NCBI RefSeq assembly: GCF_003999255.1
Contig: NZ_CP034791.1
Coordinates: 1,280,501 to 1,344,500, forward strand
Length of the DNA: 64,000 nucleotides
DNA from: Caldicellulosiruptor changbaiensis
GTDB lineage: Bacteria > Bacillota > Thermoanaerobacteria > Caldicellulosiruptorales > Caldicellulosiruptoraceae
Direction: 5' to 3'
The notes below the pieces were generated by a model that was not told where the DNA came from, searched no databases, and saw nothing but the letters and a program-made list of their open reading frames with translations. The translations under genes were made by a program, and so were the position numbers. Positions 1 to 10,792 of the stretch are shown here, in pieces; positions within the stretch are counted from its first letter, which is position 1; each line of letters begins with the position of its first letter.

Positions 1-2
1 TA

Positions 3-935
3 GGATTTTTCAACTCATTTGCAATTGACGATGATATAACATGCTTTTACTATCAAAATTTGTTGACATCTGTACCTGTTAAAGAAGGTTCAAAAATTAA
101 TATAAACATTGAGATTTTCGAGAGAAATTCACTATATGAGTGTATTTTAAAATCAAATAATATTGTAAAGCATTGTGATATAAAATATGAAGTTCTCCAA
201 AAACCATCTAAAAATTTATTTAAAGCAATAGATATCGCCAAATACTCAGGAAATGACATTGCTAAAAAGTATAAAATGTCTGCTATAATACCGAGTAGAA
301 TATATAAGCTATTTTTTCTATATTTCCCCAAAAACCTAACTAATTTTTACTCTGTCTATACATCTACACTACAGACATCAAGTATGTATTATTTAAACCT
401 TTTAAAAAGTTATAAGGTAGCAGCTAAGGACTTAGCTTATCTCAAAAAACAGATAGAAGAACTCATTTTAAACCAGAATGTTTACTATAACTTTTACCGT
501 AAAAATATTATGTTAACTGGATTGAGGACATATTATCAACTGCCTTATATTTTATTTTTGTATTTTCAGCTTTGCCTTTTGGGAGGAGAAGAGCCAGCTA
601 CACATTTGCAAAGAATAATAGAAGAAATTGAATACAATATCGTAAGACCATATAAATTTTTTTCCGATCGAACTTTAATCAATATTGAGAATTTTGAAAC
701 ACGATTTGACAATCTTCTCTTTGCTCAAGAGACAATGACAATTTATATCTGTTACGAACTTTATAAAATACTTTTTAAATACTGCGAACGCTTAGATTGT
801 CAAAGAATAGCTGAGGATTTAAAAAGTTTGCTGATTTTGAACTATAATTTTAATGAGGGATACTTTTATATGAATAACTATTCATATAAAAAGGAAGAGA
901 CAATTAAACTAATTGAAAGGGTAGATAAGAAATGA
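3..935 (+). CDS. Unrecognised protein, 5' end outside the window
   Basis: The reading frame is open from the left edge, so the first available start (TTG at 60) is probably internal and the gene begins upstream. About 310 residues are visible. They are rich in Lys, Ile, Tyr and Asn and look mostly helical, with a hydrophobic stretch near the middle (YQLPYILFLYFQLCLLGG). I recognise no catalytic motif or family. The stop codon overlaps the polA start in an ATGA, so the two are translationally coupled and probably share an operon. That suggests a housekeeping context but does not establish a function. Confidence 0.6.
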   Translation, partial: GFFNSFAIDDDITCFYYQNLLTSVPVKEGSKININIEIFERNSLYECILKSNNIVKHCDIKYEVLQKPSKNLFKAIDIAKYSGNDIAKKYKMSAIIPSRIYKLFFLYFPKNLTNFYSVYTSTLQTSSMYYLNLLKSYKVAAKDLAYLKKQIEELILNQNVYYNFYRKNIMLTGLRTYYQLPYILFLYFQLCLLGGEEPATHLQRIIEEIEYNIVRPYKFFSDRTLINIENFETRFDNLLFAQETMTIYICYELYKILFKYCERLDCQRIAEDLKSLLILNYNFNEGYFYMNNYSYKKEETIKLIERVDKK

Positions 936-3481
936 AATTAGTTATTTTTGATGGGAATAGTATTCTTTATAGAGCCTTTTTTGCCTTACCAGAGTTGACA
1001 ACATCCAATAATATCCCTACAAACGCTATATATGGCTTTTTAAATGTACTCTTAAAATACTTAGATTCAGAAAAACCAGATTATGTAGCAGTAGCGTTTG
1101 ACAAAAAAGGCAGAGCTGCTCGGAAAAGTGAATATGAAGAGTACAAAGCCAATCGAAAGCCAATGCCAGATTCTCTACAAATACAGATACCTTATGTGAG
1201 AGAAATAATTAGCGCTCTTAACATTCCTGTATTGGAATACGAAGGATATGAAGCTGATGACGTTATAGGCACACTTGTAAATAGACTCAAAGACCAGAAT
1301 TTAGATATTGTGATAATAACTGGAGACAGAGATACCCTTCAGCTACTTGATAAAAATGTAATTGTCAAGATAGTCACAACAAGGTTTGACAAGACAACTG
1401 AAGATTTGTATACTGTTGAAAATGTAAAAGAAAAATATGGTGTCTTTGCGCATCAAGTTGTTGACTACAAAGCTTTAGTGGGCGATGCATCAGACAACAT
1501 ACCTGGTGTTAAAGGGATTGGAGACAAAACGGCTATAAAGCTTTTAGAAGAATACCAGACCTTAGAGAATATATACCAAAATCTAAAAAACATTAAAGAC
1601 TCTCTAAGAGAAAAGTTAGAAGCAGGTAAAGATATGGCGTTTTTGTCAAAAAGGTTGGCAACTATTATATGCGATTTACCAATTGAAGTAACTCTTGAAG
1701 AGTTAAAAACAAGAGAATGGGATAAGAAAAAACTATATCAAATTTTACTTCAGCTTGAGTTTAAAAGTTTCATAAAAAGACTTGGCTTTTCAGAGGAGAT
1801 TGAGGAGATAAAACAAGCCGTTCAGCTTCCAAAATTTAATATGAAAAAACTATGTGATATCTCTGAGATAAAGGGCAAAGAAATTTATTTGTTATACTCA
1901 GGTGATGAAGGACTTTTTTACATCTATGATCAACTAAGTTCCGCTGTCTTTACAACAGCTGACAAAGGAATTGTTGAAAAGCTACTAAAAGACCAAGGTA
2001 TTCAAAAGGTTGTGTATGATTTAAAAAATATACTCCATAAAGTGGATTTTGATGATGCTTGCCAGCTAAAAAATTGTAATGATGTCATGTTAGCTTCATA
2101 TGTTTTAGACAGTACACGTAGTTCATACGACTTAGAAACATTATTTATTTCTTATCTCAACACTGATATAGCTATAATAAAAGAGAATAGATGGGCTGGT
2201 GCTACAATTTTATTAAGAAATCTTTGGGACGAGCTTTCAAAGCTCATTGATTTGAACTCATGCCAATACGTTTATGAAAATATAGAAATTCCTCTTGTTC
2301 CTATTTTATATGAGATGGAAAAAATCGGTTTTAAGGTTGACAAAAACACCTTGCAGGAGTATACAAAAGAGATTGAGAGCAAGCTTTTAAAGTTAGAAAC
2401 ACAGATTTATCAAATAGCAGGTGAGTGGTTTAACATAAACTCACCAAAACAACTCTCATATGTGTTGTTCGAAAAACTAAAACTTCCAGTTGTAAAAAAG
2501 ACTAAAACAGGATATTCAACAGATGCCGAGGTGTTAGAAGAGCTTTATGACAAGCATGAGATAATACCACTTATCTTAGATTATAGAATGTACACAAAGA
2601 TATTGACAACTTACTGCCAAGGCCTTATGCAATCAATCAATCCTGCAACTGGAAGAGTACATTCAAATTTTATTCAAACAGGTACAGCAACCGGAAGACT
2701 CGCAAGTGCGGAGCCTAATTTACAAAATATCCCTGTAAAATATGATGAGGGAAGGCTAATAAGAAAAGCATTTGTTCCAGAGGAAGGCTATGTCCTGATA
2801 GATGCTGACTATTCTCAGATTGAGCTTAGGATACTTGCTCATATTTCTGAGGATGAAAGACTAATAAATGCTTTTAAGAATAATCTTGACATTCATTCAC
2901 AGACAGCAGCAGAGATTTTTGGTGTAGATGTAAGCCAAGTTACCCCAACTATGCGAAGCCAAGCAAAAGCTGTTAACTTTGGAATTATATATGGAATTTC
3001 AGACTACGGACTTTCACGGGATATAAAGATATCAAGAAAAGAAGCAGCTGAGTTTATTAATCGCTATTTTGAAAAGTATCCGAAAGTAAAAGAATATCTG
3101 GACAATGTTGTCAAGTTTGCTCGTGAAAATGGGTTTGTATTGACACTTTTTAACAGAAAAAGATATATCAAGGACATAAAGTCTACTAATAAAAACCTTA
3201 GAAGCTACGCAGAAAGAATAGCAATGAATTCACCTATCCAGGGCAGTGCAGCAGACATCATGAAGATAGCAATGATAAGGGTTTATAGAAGGTTAAAAGA
3301 GAACAATTTAAAATCAAGGATTATTTTACAAGTTCACGATGAGCTTTTGATTGAATCACCATATGAAGAAAAAGAAATAGTAAAAGAAGTAGTGAAAACT
3401 GAGATGGAAAATGCTGTTTCACTGAAAGTCCCTTTGGTAGTTGAGGTGAAAGAAGGTTCAAACTGGTATGAGACAAAGTAA
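932..3481 (+). CDS. polA: DNA polymerase I
   Basis: Family A DNA polymerase of 849 residues, near the usual length, acting in Okazaki-fragment processing and repair synthesis. The N-terminal 290 residues form the 5'-3' flap exonuclease (FDGNSILYRAFFAL, then the EADDVIGTL and GDASDNIPGVKGIG metal and helix-hairpin regions). The C-terminal half carries polymerase motif A (DYSQIELRILAHIS, Asp near residue 626), motif B (RSQAKAVNFGIIYG) and motif C (QVHDELL, Asp near 803). The middle domain occupies the 3'-5' exonuclease position but lacks the DxE motif, as in Taq and Bst polymerases, so proofreading is probably absent. Its ATG overlaps the preceding stop codon, and its 3' end overlaps coaE by 14 bases. 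Confidence 0.97.
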   Translation: MKLVIFDGNSILYRAFFALPELTTSNNIPTNAIYGFLNVLLKYLDSEKPDYVAVAFDKKGRAARKSEYEEYKANRKPMPDSLQIQIPYVREIISALNIPVLEYEGYEADDVIGTLVNRLKDQNLDIVIITGDRDTLQLLDKNVIVKIVTTRFDKTTEDLYTVENVKEKYGVFAHQVVDYKALVGDASDNIPGVKGIGDKTAIKLLEEYQTLENIYQNLKNIKDSLREKLEAGKDMAFLSKRLATIICDLPIEVTLEELKTREWDKKKLYQILLQLEFKSFIKRLGFSEEIEEIKQAVQLPKFNMKKLCDISEIKGKEIYLLYSGDEGLFYIYDQLSSAVFTTADKGIVEKLLKDQGIQKVVYDLKNILHKVDFDDACQLKNCNDVMLASYVLDSTRSSYDLETLFISYLNTDIAIIKENRWAGATILLRNLWDELSKLIDLNSCQYVYENIEIPLVPILYEMEKIGFKVDKNTLQEYTKEIESKLLKLETQIYQIAGEWFNINSPKQLSYVLFEKLKLPVVKKTKTGYSTDAEVLEELYDKHEIIPLILDYRMYTKILTTYCQGLMQSINPATGRVHSNFIQTGTATGRLASAEPNLQNIPVKYDEGRLIRKAFVPEEGYVLIDADYSQIELRILAHISEDERLINAFKNNLDIHSQTAAEIFGVDVSQVTPTMRSQAKAVNFGIIYGISDYGLSRDIKISRKEAAEFINRYFEKYPKVKEYLDNVVKFARENGFVLTLFNRKRYIKDIKSTNKNLRSYAERIAMNSPIQGSAADIMKIAMIRVYRRLKENNLKSRIILQVHDELLIESPYEEKEIVKEVVKTEMENAVSLKVPLVVEVKEGSNWYETK

Positions 3482-4067
3482 AGTACTGGGAATTACAGGG
3501 AAGATGGGTTCTGGTAAGAGTACTATTAGTAGAATATTAAAAGAGCATTTTGGTTTTGAGGTTATAGACGCTGATAAGGAATACCATTGGTTACTACAAA
3601 ACAGCTTAGAATTGAAATTAAAGTTAACACAGACCTTTGGAGAGGAGATTTTAACAGATGCCAAAATTGACAGGGTTAAACTTAGAAAGGTAGCCTTGAA
3701 ATGTGACGTTAATATGGAGCTTCTCAATAAGATTACTCATCCATTTATATTTGAAAGAGTAAATTTTTTAATCACAGATGTTTACAAAGACAAGCATATA
3801 GTTATTGATGCTGCACTTTTGTTCCAGATAGGACTTGATAAACTTTGTTCGGTCATCTGGTATGTTGAATGTGAAAAAGAAATTATAATTGAGCGAGTAA
3901 TTAGAAGAAGTGGGTATGATGTGGAAGAGGTCGAAAAGTTTTTAGAAAGACAAAGAGATATTGAAAGATACAAGGACTTTGCAAGTAAGATAGTTATAAA
4001 CAATGGAGACATTGAGAATTTAAAAACTATCATAGGAAAATATCTCAAAGAGGATGGTTTGATTTGA
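3468..4067 (+). CDS. coaE: Dephospho-CoA kinase
   Basis: Catalyses the last step of coenzyme A synthesis, ATP-dependent phosphorylation of the 3'-OH of dephospho-CoA ribose. The 199 residues match the family length. The N-terminus has a P-loop (GKMGSGKST) followed by the substrate-binding DADKEYHWLL region. Later features such as VIDAALLFQIGLDKLC and the lid segment ERVIRRSGYDVEEV fit the family. It overlaps the polA 3' end by 14 bases in another frame and its own stop overlaps the next start (TTGA). The chain polA-coaE-transglycosylase is therefore one transcriptional unit. The polA-coaE neighbourhood is common in Firmicutes. Confidence 0.93.
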   Translation: MRQSKVLGITGKMGSGKSTISRILKEHFGFEVIDADKEYHWLLQNSLELKLKLTQTFGEEILTDAKIDRVKLRKVALKCDVNMELLNKITHPFIFERVNFLITDVYKDKHIVIDAALLFQIGLDKLCSVIWYVECEKEIIIERVIRRSGYDVEEVEKFLERQRDIERYKDFASKIVINNGDIENLKTIIGKYLKEDGLI

Positions 4068-4627
4068 AAAGGAAGGTTGTATTAATTGCTCTGCTTTTAC
4101 TTTTTCTTTTGTTTTTTGAACCATTTTACTTTTTGATTTTAAAACAGTTGTACCCCTTAAGGTTTACAAGTAGTATCAAGAAGCATAGTAAAGAAATAAA
4201 TGTAGACCCATATTTAATTTGTGCAATAATAAAAAGTGAAAGCAACTTTAACCAATTTGCAGTCTCTAAAAAAGGTGCTGTGGGTCTTATGCAATTATCA
4301 CCTCTTACTGCTAAATGGGTTGCTCATAAGCTCAAATTAGACTATAGTGAAGAGAAGTTATACGACCCCGACTACAATATCTTAATTGGTACATGGTATA
4401 TTAAATACCTCATAGATTACTACAAAAATGATACAAGGCTTGCAGTTGCAGCTTATAACGCTGGTATGACAAATGTAAATAAATGGCTTTATCAAAAAGA
4501 TAGAAGTACATTTGAGGTGGATGAAATTCCTTTTAAAGAGACAAACCATTTTGTCAGAAGAGTCTTTAAAAGTTATGAAATTTACAAAAAACTATATCAA
4601 GACGAATTTGAAAATGGTAACTATTGA
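4064..4627 (+). CDS. Membrane-anchored lytic transglycosylase (SLT domain)
   Basis: A short peptidoglycan-cleaving enzyme of 187 residues. An N-terminal hydrophobic segment (about residues 5-26) acts as signal anchor, placing the domain outside the membrane. The SLT domain follows: YLICAIIKSESNFN with the expected catalytic Glu in SES, then SKKGAVGLMQLSP and AVAAYNAGMTNV, the diagnostic GLMQ and AYNAG motifs of Slt70-type transglycosylases. The start is TTG overlapping the coaE stop (TTGA). It cleaves the MurNAc-GlcNAc bond to leave anhydro-MurNAc. The exact physiological role, remodelling or assembly-site clearing, cannot be told from sequence. Confidence 0.88.
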   Translation: MKRKVVLIALLLLFLLFFEPFYFLILKQLYPLRFTSSIKKHSKEINVDPYLICAIIKSESNFNQFAVSKKGAVGLMQLSPLTAKWVAHKLKLDYSEEKLYDPDYNILIGTWYIKYLIDYYKNDTRLAVAAYNAGMTNVNKWLYQKDRSTFEVDEIPFKETNHFVRRVFKSYEIYKKLYQDEFENGNY

Positions 4628-4650
4628 GTTTAGAGGCTCACAAATTTTCC

Positions 4651-4690
4651 CAAACATATGTTTGAAATTCAACTTTTAATGATGTAAAAT
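4651..4690 (+). promoter_or_regulatory. uvrBA promoter with LexA (SOS) box
   Basis: A perfect 14-bp palindrome CAAACATATGTTTG (4651-4664) differs from the Bacillus LexA/DinR consensus (CGAACATATGTTCG form) by one base in each half. It overlaps a -35 element TTGAAA (4662-4667) that is 17 bases from TAAAAT (4685-4690). LexA bound here would block the promoter. A near-identical box precedes the YneA-like gene at 58594-58607. Confidence 0.8.
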
Positions 4691-4708
4691 AAGATTTGGT
4701 GATAGAAT

Positions 4709-6694
4709 ATGAAAAAGTTTAAGCTTGTTTCAGACTTTAAGCCAACAGGTGACCAACCAAAAGCTATCGAAATGCTCACTGAAGGAATTTTAAAAGGTGA
4801 AAAGTTTCAGACACTGCTTGGTGTTACTGGTTCAGGAAAGACATTTACAATGGCTAAAGTAATAGAAAATGTACAAAGACCCACATTGGTTTTAGCTCAT
4901 AATAAAACACTGGCTGCTCAACTTTGCAGTGAGTTTAGGGAGTTCTTTCCTGAAAACGCTGTAGAGTTTTTTGTAAGCTATTACGATTATTACCAGCCAG
5001 AAGCTTATATACCTGAGACAGACACGTATATTGAAAAGGATTCGTCCATCAATGATGAAATAGATAAACTTCGACACTCTGCAACATCTGCCTTGTTTGA
5101 AAGAAGAGATGTAATAATTGTAGCAAGTGTCTCATGTATTTACAGCTTAGGTAGTCCAGAAGACTATTTAAATTTAACGTTATCATTAAGACCCGGGATG
5201 ATAAAAGATAGAGATGAGGTAATAAGAGAACTCATTAGAATGCAGTATGAGAGAAATGATATTGATTTTAGAAGAGGCAGGTTCAGAGTACGAGGTGATG
5301 TACTTGAGATATTTCCTGCATCAAATACTGACAGAGCAATTAGGGTAGAGTTCTTTGGAGATGAGATAGAAAGAATTACAGAGTTTGACGTTTTGACTGG
5401 TGAGGTAATTGGGAGAAGAAACCATGTTGCAATATTTCCTGCATCGCACTATGTCACAACCTCAGAAAAGCTCAAAAGGGCAATTAAGAGTATAGAAGAG
5501 GAGCTTGAACAAAGGCTTCAAGAGCTCAGGAGCATGGGCAAGCTTGTTGAAGCGCAAAGGCTTGAACAAAGGACGCGATATGACATAGAGATGCTTCAGG
5601 AAATGGGATTTTGCAAAGGAATAGAAAACTACTCAAGACATTTAACAGGAAGACCTCCCGGTAGTCCACCTTATACCTTACTTGATTATTTTCCAAAAGA
5701 CTTTATAATGTTCATTGATGAGTCGCATGTTACAATTCCTCAGTTAAGAGCTATGTATAATGGAGACAAGGCAAGAAAAGATGCGCTTGTAGAATATGGT
5801 TTTAGACTTCCATCTGCATATGACAACCGCCCACTTACCTTTGAAGAGTTTGAAGAGAAGCTCAACCAGGTTATATTTGTAAGCGCAACACCTGGTCCTT
5901 ATGAGCTCAAGAAATCGTCAAGAGTGGTTGAACAAATTATAAGACCCACAGGGCTTGTTGACCCTGAAATTGAGGTACATCCTGTCAAAGGCCAAATTGA
6001 CCATTTGATTGGCGAGATAAGAAAAAGAGTAGAGAAGAACCAAAGAGTTTTGATTACAACACTTACAAAGAAGATGGCAGAAAGCCTCACAGATTACTTA
6101 AAAGATGTAGGAATAAGAGTAAGGTATATGCACTCGGATATTGACACAATAGAGCGCATGCAGATAATAAGGGATTTGAGACTTGGCAAGTTTGACGTTT
6201 TAGTAGGAATAAACTTGCTTCGTGAAGGACTTGATTTGCCAGAAGTATCACTTGTTGCCATTTTAGATGCTGACAAAGAAGGGTTCTTGCGCTCAGAAAC
6301 TTCTCTTATTCAGACAATTGGACGAGCTGCACGAAATGTTGATGGTAAAGTGATTATGTATGCTGACAGGATTACTAAGGCTATGCAAAAGGCTATTGAT
6401 GAGACAAATAGACGAAGAAAAATTCAGATAGAGTACAACCAAAAGCATGGAATAGTGCCTCAAACTGTCAGAAAAGGGATACGGCAGATTATTGAAGCAA
6501 CTATCTCTGTTGCTGAAGAGGAAGAAAAGTATGAGAGCATAGAAAAGGATATTGTACAGAACATGTCTAAACAGGAAATAGAAGAGTATATAAAAGAGCT
6601 TGAACAGCAGATGAAAAGGTTTGCTATAGAACTTGAATTTGAAAAAGCGGCTAAGATAAGAGATAAAATATTTGAACTAAAGAAGTTGCTTTAA
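4709..6694 (+). CDS. uvrB: UvrABC system protein B (excinuclease subunit)
   Basis: Damage-verifying helicase-like subunit of nucleotide excision repair, 661 residues, full length. Walker A is GVTGSGKT (residues 38-45). The DNA-wrapping beta-hairpin [10 protein letters not shown] is at about 91-100, DESHV is the Walker B-like motif, and IGRAARN is the last helicase motif. The C-terminal UVR motif ([20 protein letters not shown]) contacts UvrC. It lies 24 bases upstream of uvrA and is preceded by an SOS box, so uvrBA is expected to be DNA-damage inducible. uvrC is not in the window. Confidence 0.97.
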   Translation: MKKFKLVSDFKPTGDQPKAIEMLTEGILKGEKFQTLLGVTGSGKTFTMAKVIENVQRPTLVLAHNKTLAAQLCSEFREFFPENAVEFFVSYYDYYQPEAYIPETDTYIEKDSSINDEIDKLRHSATSALFERRDVIIVASVSCIYSLGSPEDYLNLTLSLRPGMIKDRDEVIRELIRMQYERNDIDFRRGRFRVRGDVLEIFPASNTDRAIRVEFFGDEIERITEFDVLTGEVIGRRNHVAIFPASHYVTTSEKLKRAIKSIEEELEQRLQELRSMGKLVEAQRLEQRTRYDIEMLQEMGFCKGIENYSRHLTGRPPGSPPYTLLDYFPKDFIMFIDESHVTIPQLRAMYNGDKARKDALVEYGFRLPSAYDNRPLTFEEFEEKLNQVIFVSATPGPYELKKSSRVVEQIIRPTGLVDPEIEVHPVKGQIDHLIGEIRKRVEKNQRVLITTLTKKMAESLTDYLKDVGIRVRYMHSDIDTIERMQIIRDLRLGKFDVLVGINLLREGLDLPEVSLVAILDADKEGFLRSETSLIQTIGRAARNVDGKVIMYADRITKAMQKAIDETNRRRKIQIEYNQKHGIVPQTVRKGIRQIIEATISVAEEEEKYESIEKDIVQNMSKQEIEEYIKELEQQMKRFAIELEFEKAAKIRDKIFELKKLL

Positions 6695-6718
6695 TGTATT
6701 TTCGGAGGAGAATGCAAA

Positions 6719-9547
6719 ATGTCGAAAGAATATATTGTAATAAAAGGTGCAAAGGAGCACAACCTGAAAAATGTTGACTTGAAACTGCCTCGTGACAAAC
6801 TAATAGTCTTTACAGGTCTTTCAGGTTCAGGAAAATCATCTTTGGCTTTTGACACTATCTATGCAGAGGGACAAAGAAGATATATTGAGTCATTGTCATC
6901 ATATGCAAGACAGTTTTTGGGTATGATGGAAAAACCAGATGTAGATCACATAGAGGGACTATCGCCGGCTATATCTATTGACCAAAAGACAACCTCAAAA
7001 AATCCTCGTTCAACAGTTGGTACAATTACAGAAATTTATGACTATTTAAGACTTATGTTTGCGAGAGTTGGAAAACCTCACTGTTATATTTGTGGTAAGC
7101 CAATATCACAGCAGACAGTTGACCAGATGGTAGACGAAATAATGAAACTTAAAAATGGGACAAAAATTCAGGTCATGTCGCCTATTGTAAGAGGTAGGAA
7201 AGGGGAGTACCAAAAACAGTTTGAAGAGCTTATAAAGAGCGGGTTTGCACGAGTGAGAGTTGATGGTGTAATCTATGAGCTTGAAGAGGAGATAAAGCTT
7301 GATAAGAACAAAAAGCACAACATTGATGTTATTGTTGACAGGCTCGTCATCAAAGAAGGAATAGAGTCAAGACTTACAGGTTCGATTGAGACAGCGTTAG
7401 AACTCTCAGGCGGAATTGTGACTATTGATATTGTTGGCGACAGAGAAATTGTATTTTCACAAAACTTTGCATGTGTGGATTGTGGAGTTTCGTTTGAAGA
7501 GATAACTCCACGTCTTTTTTCTTTTAATACCCCTTATGGTGCGTGCCCAACATGTATGGGGCTTGGGTACTTGCAAAAGGTTGATCCTGACCTTTTAATT
7601 CCTGACAAGTCGATACCTATAGGTCAGGTTGCTATAAATGGATGGAATTTTAGTGAAACAAATTCATATGCCAGAATGGTTTTAGAGTCATTAGCAAAAG
7701 AGTACAATTTTAGCTTAAACACTCCTGTAAATAAACTTGACAAAAAGATTCTTGACATCTTTTTATATGGAACAGGAGAAGAGAAGATAAAGATTTACAC
7801 CCCACGAGGGATTTATTATGCAAAGTATGAAGGACTTGTAAATAATCTTGAGAGAAGGTATAAAGAGACCCAGTCAGAATATGTAAAACAAGAAATTGAA
7901 GAATACATGAGCACATTTACGTGTCCTGACTGTTTAGGAAAGAGACTGAAAAAAGAGGCATTGTCAGTATTAATTGAAGGAAAGTCAATAGCAGATGTTG
8001 CTGATATGACAATCTTAGAGGCAAAAGGATTTCTACAAAGCCTAAATCTGCAGGGCAAGGATAGGGTTATTGCAGCGCCCATTTTGAAAGAAATTTTAGC
8101 AAGACTTGACTTTTTGATAGATGTTGGACTTGACTATCTGACACTTTCACGTTCAGCCGGTACTCTTTCGGGTGGAGAAGCACAGAGAATAAGACTTGCA
8201 ACACAGATTGGTTCTGGACTTGTAGGAGTTTTGTATATCCTTGATGAGCCAAGTATTGGTCTTCATCAACGTGACAACCACAGACTTATAAAAACATTGC
8301 AAAAACTTAGAGACTTAGGTAATACGTTGATTGTTGTTGAGCATGATGAGGATACAATTAGAGCTGCTGATTATATAGTTGACATAGGACCAGGAGCAGG
8401 GGAGCATGGTGGTAGAATTGTTGCAGCTGGTACATTAGAAGATATAATTTCCTGTGAAGAGTCCATTACAGGACAGTATCTTTCTGGTAAAAAGAAGATA
8501 GAGATTCCTCAAGAGAGAAGAAAACCTGATGGTAGATGGCTTACAATAAAAGGAGCTTGTGAGAACAATCTAAAAAACATTGATGTCAGTTTTCCTGTAG
8601 GGCTTTTTACGTGTGTGACAGGAGTTTCAGGGTCTGGTAAAAGCACGCTGGTAAACGAGATACTTTACAAGGCAGCAAGTTCAATACTAAATAAATCTAA
8701 GGAAAAGCCTGGCAAGTACAAAGAAATAATTGGTCTTGAGCATTTTGACAAGGTAATCAACATAGACCAGTCGCCAATTGGAAGAACTCCACGTTCTAAT
8801 CCTGCAACTTATACAGGTGTTTTTGACTTTATAAGAGAGATATTTGCTCAAACACCTGAGGCAAAAATGCGAGGATATAAGGCAGGAAGGTTTAGTTTTA
8901 ATCTCAAAGGCGGAAGATGCGAGGCTTGTGGTGGAGACGGAATCATAAAGATTGAGATGCACTTTTTGCCAGATGTATATGTCCCTTGTGAGGTGTGCAA
9001 AGGTAAAAGATACAATAGAGAAACATTAGAGGTAAAATACAAAGACAAAACAATAGCTGATGTTTTAGAGATGACTGTTGAAGAAGCACTTGAATTTTTC
9101 AAAAACATTCCACGGATTAAGGCAAAACTTCAGACACTTTATGATGTTGGACTTGGCTACATCAAACTTGGCCAGCCATCTACAACACTTTCTGGTGGGG
9201 AGGCACAAAGGGTAAAGCTTGCAACAGAGCTTTCTAAAAGAGCAACAGGTAGAACATTGTACATCTTAGATGAACCCACAACTGGACTTCATATGGATGA
9301 TGTAAACAAGCTCATAAACGTATTGCAGCGGCTTGTAGATATGGGTAACACAGTTATTGTGATTGAACATAATTTGGATGTTATAAAAGTTGCTGACTAT
9401 ATAATTGATTTGGGACCAGAGGGTGGAGACAGAGGTGGTGAGGTTGTGATTGCTGGTTCACCGGAAGAGGTTGCAATGTGCGAAAGGTCATACACAGGCA
9501 TGTTTTTGAAAGAGATTTTAAAAGACAGGATATATGCAAAAAAATAA
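6719..9547 (+). CDS. uvrA: UvrABC system protein A (excinuclease ATPase)
   Basis: Damage sensor of nucleotide excision repair, 942 residues, two ABC-type ATPase modules. The first Walker A is GLSGSGKSS near residue 33 and the second GVSGSGKST near residue 640. Signature motifs [12 protein letters not shown] and [12 protein letters not shown] each precede a Walker B ([11 protein letters not shown] and [11 protein letters not shown]). Zinc-binding Cys pairs are seen (CYIC, CVDC with CPTC, CPDC, and CEAC with CEVC). It loads UvrB onto lesions. A good ribosome-binding site (GGAGGAG) precedes the ATG. It is the second gene of the SOS-controlled uvrBA unit. Confidence 0.97.
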   Translation: MSKEYIVIKGAKEHNLKNVDLKLPRDKLIVFTGLSGSGKSSLAFDTIYAEGQRRYIESLSSYARQFLGMMEKPDVDHIEGLSPAISIDQKTTSKNPRSTVGTITEIYDYLRLMFARVGKPHCYICGKPISQQTVDQMVDEIMKLKNGTKIQVMSPIVRGRKGEYQKQFEELIKSGFARVRVDGVIYELEEEIKLDKNKKHNIDVIVDRLVIKEGIESRLTGSIETALELSGGIVTIDIVGDREIVFSQNFACVDCGVSFEEITPRLFSFNTPYGACPTCMGLGYLQKVDPDLLIPDKSIPIGQVAINGWNFSETNSYARMVLESLAKEYNFSLNTPVNKLDKKILDIFLYGTGEEKIKIYTPRGIYYAKYEGLVNNLERRYKETQSEYVKQEIEEYMSTFTCPDCLGKRLKKEALSVLIEGKSIADVADMTILEAKGFLQSLNLQGKDRVIAAPILKEILARLDFLIDVGLDYLTLSRSAGTLSGGEAQRIRLATQIGSGLVGVLYILDEPSIGLHQRDNHRLIKTLQKLRDLGNTLIVVEHDEDTIRAADYIVDIGPGAGEHGGRIVAAGTLEDIISCEESITGQYLSGKKKIEIPQERRKPDGRWLTIKGACENNLKNIDVSFPVGLFTCVTGVSGSGKSTLVNEILYKAASSILNKSKEKPGKYKEIIGLEHFDKVINIDQSPIGRTPRSNPATYTGVFDFIREIFAQTPEAKMRGYKAGRFSFNLKGGRCEACGGDGIIKIEMHFLPDVYVPCEVCKGKRYNRETLEVKYKDKTIADVLEMTVEEALEFFKNIPRIKAKLQTLYDVGLGYIKLGQPSTTLSGGEAQRVKLATELSKRATGRTLYILDEPTTGLHMDDVNKLINVLQRLVDMGNTVIVIEHNLDVIKVADYIIDLGPEGGDRGGEVVIAGSPEEVAMCERSYTGMFLKEILKDRIYAKK

Positions 9548-9594
9548 AGGGGCATTTACAACCGCTTAATGAAGGGTGTAAAGCCCCTTTTTTA
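9546..9594. terminator. Terminator between convergent uvrA and oxidoreductase genes
   Basis: Two-part stem: AAAGGGGC (9546-9553) pairs with GCCCCTTT (9583-9590), and inside it TTTACAACC pairs with GGTGTAAA with a single bulged A. A T-rich tail follows. It starts at the uvrA stop codon and ends at the stop of the opposing gene, so it can serve both directions. Confidence 0.85.
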
Positions 9595-10776
9595 TTTTAT
9601 CTCAAGATATTTTTCTATCCATTTTGGGTCAACTTCCTGACCCACAAACTTGTTTATTTGACTGTGCGTTTTTGTGTCATTTATGAGCAAGTACCCGATT
9701 AATCTTTTGTTTTTGACCACAAATTTTTTATAAACCATCTTTTCTTTGTTAAGACACTCAAATAGATTTGAATCTTTTACATCGTTTATGTTACCAGCAG
9801 AGACTATTTCCATTCCAAATGCTTTCAGAAAATATGGTATAAGTTTTCTTTGATATTCAATATTCTGTCCAAGAATGTTTTTGCCAACCACCTTGCCACT
9901 TTCAACTGCAAATGCCCATGTGCCAGGATTTTGATTGTCAAGATAGGCTGCATCTCCACATGCAAACACATCCTCTATTGAGGTTTGCATTCTGGTATTT
10001 ACTCCAATGCCTTTTCTGGGACTCAGTATTCGTTTATCATTTACAAAATCTGTATTTGGCACAACACCTGCTGAAAAAATTACAATGTCAGATAAAATCT
10101 CTTTATTATTTGAAAGAAAGATTACCAACTTGTTGTTTGTTTTTTCTATTTTTTCAACTTTGCTATCAAAAATTATATTTATTCCCTTTCTTTTTATCTC
10201 TTCTTCAAAAAGCAAAGCACCTACTTCATCTAATTGTTTAGGTAAAAGTCGTTCTGCTATTTCAATTAGAAATACACTTTTACCTTCCAGTGTTGAAGCA
10301 AGTTCTAATCCCAAAAGCCCTGCGCCTATAATGGCAACTTCAGGGACTCGGGGAATGATTTCTTTCAATCGTAGAAGGTCTTCGTAGGTCCTCAAAGAAA
10401 AAACTTTATCTCTTGCTCTGATATCAACCACATCATCGCCGTTATATGGCTTGGCACCAGAGGCAATTACAAGTTTTTTATACCCTATTTTCTTGTCTGA
10501 CCCAAACACAATCTTGTTGTTAAAATCAACCTCGATCACAGGCGAGTTTAGATAAATTTTTATGTTGTTATCTTCAAACCAGTTTTGTGGTTTTATAAAG
10601 AATTTCTCATCAATAGGATTGTAGATATAGTAAGGTAGTTTTAATCTGTAATAAGGCAGGACCTTTTCATTGCTTAAAATGCCTATCGAAAGATTAGAAT
10701 CCTCTTTTCGTATTTCTTCCGCAACAGTTAATCCAGCGATTCCGCAACCAATAATCAACACGTCAAACTTTTCCAT
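9592..10776 (-). CDS. NAD(P)/FAD-dependent oxidoreductase, rubredoxin-reductase type
   Basis: A 394-residue flavoprotein with an N-terminal FAD-binding Rossmann fold (DVLIIGCGIAGLTVAEEI), a central NAD(P)-binding Rossmann motif (VAIIGAGLLGLELA), and the second FAD motif (VFACGDAAYL). This matches the pyridine-nucleotide disulphide reductase class II that includes clostridial NADH:rubredoxin oxidoreductase and small NirB-like reductases. It lies 16 bases downstream of the flavodiiron gene on the same strand, so a role in passing electrons from NAD(P)H to that protein, directly or through rubredoxin, is likely. No rubredoxin gene is visible nearby. Substrate assignment is inferred from context. 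Confidence 0.85.
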   Translation of the reverse strand: MEKFDVLIIGCGIAGLTVAEEIRKEDSNLSIGILSNEKVLPYYRLKLPYYIYNPIDEKFFIKPQNWFEDNNIKIYLNSPVIEVDFNNKIVFGSDKKIGYKKLVIASGAKPYNGDDVVDIRARDKVFSLRTYEDLLRLKEIIPRVPEVAIIGAGLLGLELASTLEGKSVFLIEIAERLLPKQLDEVGALLFEEEIKRKGINIIFDSKVEKIEKTNNKLVIFLSNNKEILSDIVIFSAGVVPNTDFVNDKRILSPRKGIGVNTRMQTSIEDVFACGDAAYLDNQNPGTWAFAVESGKVVGKNILGQNIEYQRKLIPYFLKAFGMEIVSAGNINDVKDSNLFECLNKEKMVYKKFVVKNKRLIGYLLINDTKTHSQINKFVGQEVDPKWIEKYLEIK

Positions 10777-10792
10777 TGCTTTACACCAGCTT

